A DNA stretch of 12,160 nt from Planctomycetota bacterium (GTDB lineage Bacteria; Planctomycetota; UBA1135; JALUZX01): the NCBI GenBank assembly GCA_027011425.1, contig JALUZX010000161.1, positions 1 to 12,160 on the forward strand. The letters run 5' to 3'. Shown here one piece after another: positions 1 to 5,881 of the stretch. A program made the translations under genes and the position numbers. The notes beneath the pieces were generated by a model, which was not told the origin of the DNA, did not search any database, and worked only from the letters and a program-made list of their open reading frames with translations. The stretch's first letter is position 1; every line of letters begins with the position of its first letter.

Positions 1-1977
1 GGGAATGGAGAGATAGACCCAGGCGTGGCCCAGGTAGGCCACGGGGATGTAGCCCGCGGCGAGAGCCGCGGCCATGGCCAGCATGGCGTAGGGCATCTGG
101 GTGCGGGTGTGGTCCATGTGGTCCGAAGCGGAAGCCACTGAGGAGAGGATGGTGGTGTCCGAGATGGGGGAGCAGTGGTCCCCGAAGATGGAGCCTTCCA
201 GGACCGCCCCGATGGAGAGAACGAGGAGGCCCCGGCTCCCCAGGTGGGAGTGGGCCCCGAGACTCCAGGCAAGGACCACCACGTTGGGAAGGAGAAGGGC
301 CATGGTGGACCAGGAGGAACCCGTGGAAAAGGAGATCAGGCACCCGGCGCAGAAGAGCACCGTCGGGAGGATCTCGGGTTTCAGCGTGTGGGTGAAGGCC
401 GCCACTAGGTAAGAGGCCGTCCCCAGGTCCCGGCAGACGTGGCCGATGGCCCAGGCCAATAGAAGGATGGCGATGGCGAAGGTCAGGGCCCGGCTGGACT
501 TGTAGGCCGAGACAAGGATCTCCCGGGGATGGAGGATCCTCTGGGACCATGCCAGGAAGGAGGCCAGGCAGAAGGCTCCCAGGGAGGCCCAGAGGATGGC
601 GTAGACGCTTTGAATGCCGAAGACGTAGATGCCCGTCACGGTGAACCCTACCAGGAGCAGGAGGGGGAAGAAGGCGTTGGCCGCCCGGGCGGGGGCCCCC
701 TCCTTGGGGGCCACGTTGGTGAGTTCCGCCGAGACGAGAGGGCGGCCCCCTTTTCGGACCAGCTCCCCCGTGCGCAAGGCCCGTTCGCAGGCGGCCCGCA
801 TGGGGCCGAACTCCTTCTTGAGGAGAATCGTAAAGAGCACCAGGAAGAGGGCGAAGATGCAGTAGAAACGGAAAGGCAGGGTGGAGATGAAGATGGCGTA
901 GCCCTGGTTCTTGGGGATTCCCACTTCGGGAAGCTGGGCGCTGAAAGTGGTGACTTCGTAGGCGATCCAGGTGGAGATCACAGAAAGGCCCGCCACGGGG
1001 GCGCTGGTGGAGTCCACGATGTAGGCCAGTTTCTCCCGGGCCAGGCGGAGCCGGTCGGTGAGGGGGCGCATGGTGTTGCCCACGACGATGGTGTTGGCGT
1101 AGTCGTCGAAGAAGATGGCGATCCCCATCAGGAAGGTCATGAGCTGGGTGGAACGGAGGGTCGTGGCCTTCCGGCGGAGGATCTCGACAAGGCCCTGGAT
1201 GCCTCCCATCCGGGTGGTGACTCCCACGGTGGCGGAAAGAAAGACCACGAAGCCCAGGATGGCCAGGTTGAAGTCGTCTCCCAGGCACCGCTTGTAGAGG
1301 ATGTCCCAGAAGAGCACCTGGACGGCCCGGGGAAGGGCCTCCAGGACCAGGAGGAGGGCTTCGCCCATTCTGTGAAGAAAGGGGCCCAGGCCTTCTTCCA
1401 TGGAGAGGCCCGACAGGAGATGAGGGGCCTGGAGAGCCAGGATCCATGCGCCCAGGAAGGCCCCCAGGAAGAGACCCAGGATCACCCGCCCGATGAGGAT
1501 GGCCGCCAGGATGGCCGCAAAAGGGGGAAGGAGGGAAACCCAGGAGAAGAAATAGACCCTTCCCTCCTTGGAAGGGGAGAGAAAGGGGTCTTCCTCGTGG
1601 GAGATCTTCCACCGGAATCCGTCGCGGAGCCTCTGGAATTCCGCTCGAACCACCAGGTCCGGGTTCTGGTCCGTGAGAAGCACCCGCACCCCCGGATGGG
1701 AGACCGTGCGGGACCACTCCCGGACCCGGCGCGCCAGGGAGTCGCGCACTTCCGTCCCCTCCGGCCCGTGCACGACCAGGGAGGCGATGGAGACGCCGAA
1801 GAGAACGGGCTTTTCCGGAAGTTCTTCCGGGGGAATCTCGGGGACGAGACCCTCCAGGTGGGATACCAGGACATCCCCCGCCTGCAATTCGAAGAGCTTG
1901 GCCGGGTCAGGGGCCGGCACGAGCAAAGGCACGAGGAGGAGGAGAACGGTGAAGAATACTTTGAACTTCCAGCCCAT
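1..1977 (-). CDS. nhaC: NhaC-family Na+/H+ antiporter with exported N-terminal domain (C-terminus cut by window edge)
   Basis: An inner-membrane antiporter expected to exchange Na+ for H+. I translated the reverse strand: 659 codons are open from the ATG at 1977 to position 1 with no stop, so the 3' end is missing. NhaC-family hallmarks are clear: FFDDYANTIVVGNTMRP at residues 289-305, VDSTSAPVAGLSVISTW at 321-337, FSTGSSWSTMA at 550-560, and GSIFGDHCSPISDTTILSS at 595-613. Many hydrophobic helices lie between residues 143 and 650. The N-terminus is unusual: a signal-like hydrophobic stretch (MGWKFKVFFTVLLLLVPLLV) is followed by about 115 soluble residues (27-142) that I infer to be periplasmic, before the first transport helix. 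The start is well fixed, because an in-frame TAG lies 13 nt upstream (1990-1992) and no other start falls between. There is no Shine-Dalgarno site. The gene is divergent from the small gene at 2146. Family assignment is firm; ion specificity is inferred from the family. Confidence 0.93.
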   Translation of the reverse strand, partial: MGWKFKVFFTVLLLLVPLLVPAPDPAKLFELQAGDVLVSHLEGLVPEIPPEELPEKPVLFGVSIASLVVHGPEGTEVRDSLARRVREWSRTVSHPGVRVLLTDQNPDLVVRAEFQRLRDGFRWKISHEEDPFLSPSKEGRVYFFSWVSLLPPFAAILAAILIGRVILGLFLGAFLGAWILALQAPHLLSGLSMEEGLGPFLHRMGEALLLVLEALPRAVQVLFWDILYKRCLGDDFNLAILGFVVFLSATVGVTTRMGGIQGLVEILRRKATTLRSTQLMTFLMGIAIFFDDYANTIVVGNTMRPLTDRLRLAREKLAYIVDSTSAPVAGLSVISTWIAYEVTTFSAQLPEVGIPKNQGYAIFISTLPFRFYCIFALFLVLFTILLKKEFGPMRAACERALRTGELVRKGGRPLVSAELTNVAPKEGAPARAANAFFPLLLLVGFTVTGIYVFGIQSVYAILWASLGAFCLASFLAWSQRILHPREILVSAYKSSRALTFAIAILLLAWAIGHVCRDLGTASYLVAAFTHTLKPEILPTVLFCAGCLISFSTGSSWSTMALLLPNVVVLAWSLGAHSHLGSRGLLVLSIGAVLEGSIFGDHCSPISDTTILSSVASASDHMDHTRTQMPYAMLAMAAALAAGYIPVAYLGHAWVYLSIP

Positions 1978-1986
1978 GCGGCCCGC

Positions 1987-1992
1987 ATTCTA
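1987..1992 (-). promoter_or_regulatory. Putative -10 element (TAGAAT) directly before the nhaC-family gene
   Basis: Read on the minus strand, GTTAGAAT is followed by only 9 nt and then the ATG at 1977. TAGAAT matches five of six bases of the bacterial -10 consensus. If it is used, transcription would begin about at the start codon, giving a leaderless or nearly leaderless mRNA, which fits the missing ribosome binding site. No good -35 hexamer is visible. The same element occurs at the same distance before the antiporter gene starting at 5737. Confidence 0.4.
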
Positions 1993-2000
1993 ACCAGGGG

Positions 2001-2022
2001 TCCCGGGGAATTTCCCCAGGGA
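2001..2022. promoter_or_regulatory. Near-palindrome, possible operator, in the divergent intergenic region
   Basis: The core is GGGGAA-T-TTCCCC (2005-2017), perfectly symmetric around a single base. It is extended by TCCC on the left and GGGA on the right, with one extra base on the right. It lies about 10-30 bp upstream of the putative -10 element of the nhaC-family gene, where a repressor or activator could bind over the -35 region. With a one-base centre it is a better candidate for a protein-binding site than for an RNA hairpin. The rest of 1978-2145 shows no convincing gene. Confidence 0.35.
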
Positions 2023-2145
2023 AAAAGCGGGCATCCTTTCGCTCCCGGCAGAACGAAGCCGGGGCTCCCCGAGAGACGCTGGAGGAGAAAGGCGGGGCGT
2101 GCTAAGGTCCAGGCCCGGATCTCTTGCCAGGAAGTTCATCGAACC

Positions 2146-2631
2146 ATGAAGGATTCCCTCGTCCCCATTCTTACACTGGCGGCCCTGTTGCTGGCCTTCG
2201 TGCTCCTCTACGTGCGCACGGCCCGGTTCGAGACGTACTTGAAGGAACTCAAGGGGCTCAAAGGGCTCATCGAAAAGATCCGGAGCCTCAACGAGGCGGT
2301 GGAGAAGGTCCAGACGACGGCCCTGGAAGAACAGCTCTTCGAGTTGAACGAAAAGACCGGGCGCATCCTGGAAATCCTCGAGACCCGGGACCAGGAGGTC
2401 CGTGCCGAAGCGAAGGAGACCCTCCAGAGTCTCCTGGAGTCCTTCCTCTACGGCATGGGATACGAAAGGGTGAAACTCCTGGGCGACCTGAGGGACGTCT
2501 CCGGGCCCGGGCCTTTCGAGGTCCAGGTGGAGTGCCTCAAGGGAGACGTGGTGCACAAGGGCGCCGTCATCCTCCAGGGGGGACGTGTCGTGGAGTGCCG
2601 GCTCCGCCCGGCGTACGAGGTGTTTCCATAA
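2146..2631 (+). CDS. Small membrane-anchored coiled-coil protein, function unknown
   Basis: A 161-residue protein that I do not recognise. Residues 4-23 (SLVPILTLAALLLAFVLLYV) form one hydrophobic helix that probably anchors it in the inner membrane. Residues 26-95 are highly charged with a leucine/isoleucine heptad-like spacing (repeated LKGLKGLI, VEKVQ, LFELNEKT), which predicts a coiled coil. A compact C-terminal part (about 100-161) contains YGMGYERVKLLGDL and ends in AYEVFP. The ATG is preceded by AGGAAG (2129-2134) with 11 nt spacing. The same frame stays open far upstream, but that stretch is antisense to the antiporter gene and has an unnatural composition, so the ATG at 2146 is the likely start. 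The stop TAA directly abuts the asnS ATG (TAAATG), implying co-transcription and perhaps coupled translation. Nothing in the sequence shows a role in tRNA charging. Confidence 0.78.
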   Translation: MKDSLVPILTLAALLLAFVLLYVRTARFETYLKELKGLKGLIEKIRSLNEAVEKVQTTALEEQLFELNEKTGRILEILETRDQEVRAEAKETLQSLLESFLYGMGYERVKLLGDLRDVSGPGPFEVQVECLKGDVVHKGAVILQGGRVVECRLRPAYEVFP

Positions 2632-3957
2632 ATGACGGAAGAGAAAAAAGAGAAGGCCCCCATTCCCCGGGTCCGGGTGGGCCGGCTGGGGGAACACCTG
2701 GGCGAGACCGTGGAGATCGCTGGCTGGGTCTACCGGCTGAGGAGCAAGGGCAAGATTCATTTCCTCCTGGTCCGGGACGGCTCGGGAATCGTCCAGGCCG
2801 TGGGGGTGAAGAACCAGCTCGGGCCCGAACTCTTCGACCTGGTGGGGGGGCTTACCCAGGAGACTTCCCTCTACCTGCGCGGCTCGGTGCGGGCCGATTC
2901 CCGCGCTCCCGGCGGGGTGGAGATGGACATCCTGGACGTGGAGGTGGTCCAAAGGAGCAAGGATTACCCCATCACCCCCAAGGAACACGGCGTAGGCTTC
3001 CTCATGGAGCACCGCCACCTGTGGCTGCGTTCCAGGAAACAGGCCGCCGTGTTGCGGGTCCGGGACGAGGTGATCAAGGCCATCCGGGACTTCTTCTACG
3101 AGAGGGATTTCGCCTGCGTGGATTCTCCCATCTTTACGCCGGCCGCCTGCGAGGGGACCACCACCCTTTTCGAAGTGAAGTATTTCGACGAGAAGGCCTA
3201 CCTCACCCAGTCGGGCCAGCTCTACGCCGAGGCCTCGGCCATGGCGCTGGGCAAGGTCTACTGCTTCGGGCCCACCTTCCGGGCGGAGAAGTCCAAGACC
3301 AGGCGGCACCTGACGGAATTCTGGATGGTGGAGCCCGAGGTGGCCTTCGCCACGCTCGACGACGTGATGGAACTGGCCGAGGAGATGGTGAGCTACATCG
3401 TGGCCCGCTGCCTGGAGCGGCGCCGCCCCGAGCTGGAGACCCTGGAGAGGGATCTCTCCAAGCTCGAGAAGGTGAAACCACCCTTCCCCCGGATCAGCTA
3501 CGACGAGGCCGTGGAGATCATACATAGACGGGGTTTCGAGGATTTCCCGTGGGGGGAGGATTTCGGCGCGCCCCACGAGACGGCCGTCTCCGAGGAGTTC
3601 GAGCTTCCCGTCATGGTTCACAGGTATCCGGCCCAGGTGAAAGCCTTCTACATGAAGCGCGACCCGGAGAGGCCCGAGGTCTCCCTCTGCGTGGACATGC
3701 TGGCCCCCGAGGGATACGGCGAGATCATCGGCGGGAGCGAGAGGGAGGACGACCTTGAGACCCTGAGAAAAAGGATCGCCGAGCACGACCTTCCCGAGGA
3801 ATCTTTCCGGTGGTACCTGGATCTCAGGCGTTTCGGCTCCTGTCCCCACGGCGGTTACGGCCTGGGGATCGAGCGGACCGTGGCCTGGATCTGCGGGGTT
3901 GAGCACTTGAGGGAGTGCATTCCCTTCCCAAGGATGCTCTACAAGATCTACCCCTGA
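2632..3957 (+). CDS. asnS: Asparaginyl-tRNA synthetase (class IIb)
   Basis: A cytoplasmic enzyme that charges tRNA-Asn with asparagine using ATP. It has 441 residues, normal for bacterial AsnRS. The N-terminal OB-fold anticodon-binding domain spans about 13-105 (VEIAGWVYRLRSKGKIHFL at 27-45). Class II motif 1 surrounds the proline in VDSPIFTP (163-170). Motif 2 is FRAEKSKTRRHLTEFWMVEPE without its last residue (216-235), and motif 3 is GYGLGIERTVAWICG (408-422) with the ATP-binding Arg415. TQSGQLYAEA (192-201) is the AsnRS form; non-discriminating archaeal-type AspRS has QSPQLYKQ there. The ending IPFPRMLYKIYP is also typical of AsnRS. The only nearby ribosome binding signal is GAGG (2617-2620), inside the upstream gene. 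The gene converges with the antiporter gene on the other strand, with only 7 bp between the two stop codons and no room for a dedicated terminator. Confidence 0.97.
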   Translation: MTEEKKEKAPIPRVRVGRLGEHLGETVEIAGWVYRLRSKGKIHFLLVRDGSGIVQAVGVKNQLGPELFDLVGGLTQETSLYLRGSVRADSRAPGGVEMDILDVEVVQRSKDYPITPKEHGVGFLMEHRHLWLRSRKQAAVLRVRDEVIKAIRDFFYERDFACVDSPIFTPAACEGTTTLFEVKYFDEKAYLTQSGQLYAEASAMALGKVYCFGPTFRAEKSKTRRHLTEFWMVEPEVAFATLDDVMELAEEMVSYIVARCLERRRPELETLERDLSKLEKVKPPFPRISYDEAVEIIHRRGFEDFPWGEDFGAPHETAVSEEFELPVMVHRYPAQVKAFYMKRDPERPEVSLCVDMLAPEGYGEIIGGSEREDDLETLRKRIAEHDLPEESFRWYLDLRRFGSCPHGGYGLGIERTVAWICGVEHLRECIPFPRMLYKIYP

Positions 3958-3964
3958 ATGCTCT

Positions 3965-5737
3965 TCAGCCTTCCAGGAAATAATTGAAGGTCTCGGCCTC
4001 CTCGGAGGAGATGATCTCGTGGATCTCCTCGGCCGAGGATGCCTGGAAGATGGCGTTCCGGATGCGGTCGTTGCCTGCCATGCCCGCCAGGGCGCCCATG
4101 ATCTCCAGGTGGGTGTGGTCCTGTCCTTCGGGGGTGACGACCAGGACCATGAGCCGCACGGGGAGCCCGTCGGGAGCCCCGTAGTCCACGGGGTCCTCCA
4201 GTCTTCCCAGGACCCCGAGGACGGGGCCCTCCCCGGGGATCCTGGCGTGGGGAACGGCCACGCCCAGGCCCAGGCCCGTGGGAAGTTCCTTTTCCCTTTC
4301 TTGGACGGCCTGAAAGAGCTGGCCCGGCGAGAGGTCCACCTTGTGGGTGGAGCAGAAGAACCAGCAGAGTTCCTCGATGGCTTCCCACTTGTCCCGGGCC
4401 CGCATCCTGCAAAGGATGAATTCCTCCTGGAGGAATTCGATGAGCCGGATCCGGTCCTTCTGGGCCTCCCTGGATTTTTCCAGGAGGAGACTCGTCACCG
4501 GGCCGCCCACCAATTCCGTCGCCACCACGGCGGCCAGGATGGAAGTGGTCAGGGTGTCGGAAACCCGGGCGTAGAGAGGGTCCTGCTGGACGATGACCAC
4601 CAGCGCGATGGCGATGGCCGCCTGGACGAGCAGCATGCCCCCGATGTAGCGGGCTACTTTTTCGGTAGACCGGTTCAGTTTGGCCCCAGCCCAGGCTCCG
4701 CCCCACTTTCCGGCCAGGCAGGAGAAGAAGTAGAGCAGGGCCGCCGGCCAGGCCCCTCCCACGGAGGTGAGGTCGAAATGGGTCCCGGCGAGGACGAAGA
4801 AACAGGTGAACATGGCGTTCTCGAGCACGTCGAAGAGCCCCAGGAGTTCCTCTTTGAAGGCGGACATGTTCGCCAGGACCAGGCCCAGGACCATGTTGGC
4901 CAGGATGGGGGAAGGGCGGACGTTGAAGCCCCTGGCGGGGAGGTAGGCGTCCAGGTATTCGCAAAGCCCCGTGTTGAGGCTCAGGGCCACGAGAAAGGCG
5001 GTGAACATCCTGGCCCGAAGCAGGTTCCGTTTGTGGCGGGTGTCGTCCTCCCCGCACCGGATCGTCCGGTTGAGCCCGTTGCAGTAGGCCACCAGCGCCG
5101 CTCCGATGCCGGCGCCGGCGGCGAGGGAGATGCCGACCCCCGCTCCGGAAGGAAGGAGGACTTCGGCCAGGGAACCATGGGAAGAGACCAGGCTGTTCGA
5201 AAGGGCGTGGAAGATATCGAAAAGGGCGATGGTGGCCAGGTTGTTCATGGCCACCACGGCGATGGTGGTCTTCACCAGGAGCCCCTTGGCCCGCTTCTCC
5301 TTGATGATGTGAAGGGGCGTGGCCGGGGAAGTGGATGTGGAGATGGAGGCCACCAGAAGATGCACCGGGAGTTTCCACTCCTGGGGGAGGCCGAGGGGGT
5401 TCAGGGCCTGGAAGACGAGAAAGACTAGGACAAAAGTCGCCGTCGTCTGCCCCGCCGAGATCAGGAGGATCCTCCGCCGGGCGTTCTGGAGGCGGCGGAA
5501 CTCCAGGTGGCCCCCGATGGTCACGGCCACCAGGCTCAAGGCGAAGATGGACAGGGGCCGGAAGGTCTCCTGGATGGCCGGGGTGAGAAGGTTCAGGCCG
5601 CTTTCGCCGAGAAGGATCCCCACCAGGATCTGTCCGGTCAAGGCCGGGAGGCGGAGTCTCTTGGCCGCCTCGCCGCCCAGGGTGCCCAGGACGATGAGAA
5701 GGCCGAAGAAGAGAAGAATAGATGTTCCGGACTCCAT
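3965..5737 (-). CDS. CPA2-type cation antiporter fused to a C-terminal PTS EIIA-2 (PtsN-like) domain
   Basis: A 590-residue inner-membrane protein. Residues 5-418 carry about 12 hydrophobic helices with the CPA2 Na+/H+ exchanger pattern, including RLPALTGQILVGILLGESGL (29-48) and STSTSPATPLHIIKEK (133-148). Residues 435-585 form an EIIA type-2 domain: LGLGVAVPHARIP (489-501) contains the phosphorylatable histidine (His497), and GQDHTHLEIMGALAGMA (538-554) is the usual second conserved block. Such a domain could sense the phosphotransferase system and gate transport; this is inference. The oddity is in the transport core: VVAMNNLATIALFDI (161-175) has Asn165-Asn166 where the family normally has DD, ND or QD, so proton coupling may be altered or absent. 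The ATG at 5737 has no Shine-Dalgarno site and sits 8 nt after a TAGAAT element. The family is firm; the transported ion is unknown. Confidence 0.9.
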   Translation of the reverse strand: MESGTSILLFFGLLIVLGTLGGEAAKRLRLPALTGQILVGILLGESGLNLLTPAIQETFRPLSIFALSLVAVTIGGHLEFRRLQNARRRILLISAGQTTATFVLVFLVFQALNPLGLPQEWKLPVHLLVASISTSTSPATPLHIIKEKRAKGLLVKTTIAVVAMNNLATIALFDIFHALSNSLVSSHGSLAEVLLPSGAGVGISLAAGAGIGAALVAYCNGLNRTIRCGEDDTRHKRNLLRARMFTAFLVALSLNTGLCEYLDAYLPARGFNVRPSPILANMVLGLVLANMSAFKEELLGLFDVLENAMFTCFFVLAGTHFDLTSVGGAWPAALLYFFSCLAGKWGGAWAGAKLNRSTEKVARYIGGMLLVQAAIAIALVVIVQQDPLYARVSDTLTTSILAAVVATELVGGPVTSLLLEKSREAQKDRIRLIEFLQEEFILCRMRARDKWEAIEELCWFFCSTHKVDLSPGQLFQAVQEREKELPTGLGLGVAVPHARIPGEGPVLGVLGRLEDPVDYGAPDGLPVRLMVLVVTPEGQDHTHLEIMGALAGMAGNDRIRNAIFQASSAEEIHEIISSEEAETFNYFLEG

Positions 5738-5745
5738 GGCGGGGG

Positions 5746-5751
5746 ATTCTA
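5746..5751 (-). promoter_or_regulatory. Putative extended -10 element (TGTTAGAAT) directly before the CPA2/EIIA gene
   Basis: On the minus strand CCCTGTTAGAAT is followed by 8 nt and the ATG at 5737. TG-T-TAGAAT fits the extended -10 pattern, which can work without a strong -35, and none is seen. The predicted transcript would start at or just before the ATG, consistent with the absence of a ribosome binding site. It matches the element before the nhaC-family gene (CCCTGGTTAGAAT). Confidence 0.42.
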
Positions 5752-5819
5752 ACAGGGATCCTCCCCTGATTGCCCATGATCCAGGCGCCGGCCCCGGGGA
5801 ACTCGTTTTCAGGCAATGG

Positions 5820-5852
5820 AAGGGGGCGGCCCCCGGAGGGATCCGCCCCCTT
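5820..5852 (-). terminator. Strong hairpin after the chemosensory operon, probable terminator
   Basis: A perfect 10-bp GC-rich stem (AAGGGGGCGG at 5820-5829 pairing with CCGCCCCCTT at 5843-5852) encloses a 13-nt loop. It begins 29 bp beyond the stop codon of the mcp gene and lies before the promoter region of the next minus-strand gene. In the minus direction the trailing T run is only two bases, so termination may be imperfect. In the plus direction the stem is followed by TTTT in all, but no plus-strand gene reads into it. The remainder of 5738-5881 holds no gene. Confidence 0.6.
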
Positions 5853-5881
5853 TTGAAAACCCGATTCCCCTACCTGGAGAT

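Noticed and set aside
1482..1988. 168-codon minus-strand frame starting at the ATG at 1988
   Set aside because: It overlaps the antiporter in a different frame, is Ser/Arg/Pro-rich, and has no domain. The ATG at 1977 opens the real frame.
2100..2108. TGCTAAGGT as a promoter -10 for the asnS unit
   Set aside because: It matches only a few consensus positions and has no -35 partner, so I could not support a promoter for this strand.
529..2145. Long plus-strand open frame continuing upstream of the small coiled-coil gene (about 540 extra codons)
   Set aside because: It lies antisense to the clear NhaC-family gene. Its composition (Gly, Glu, Asp, His, Gln, Pro with no hydrophobic core) is what a GC-rich antisense frame gives. 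Only the part from 2146 has a natural start, membrane helix and ribosome binding site.
1990..3906. 638-codon minus-strand open frame opposite the coiled-coil gene and asnS
   Set aside because: It is antisense to a complete asnS. The residues mirror its codons (rich in His, Gly, Pro, Leu) and no family motif is present.
3958..3990. Possible terminator between the convergent asnS and CPA2/EIIA genes
   Set aside because: Only 7 bp separate the stops, and the only nearby repeat (CCTTC…GAAGG) is a five-base stem without a T run.
3948..5816. 622-codon minus-strand open frame overlapping the CPA2/EIIA gene in another frame
   Set aside because: It is extremely rich in Pro, Arg and Gly with no hydrophobic segments. 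The other frame gives a coherent membrane protein plus EIIA domain.
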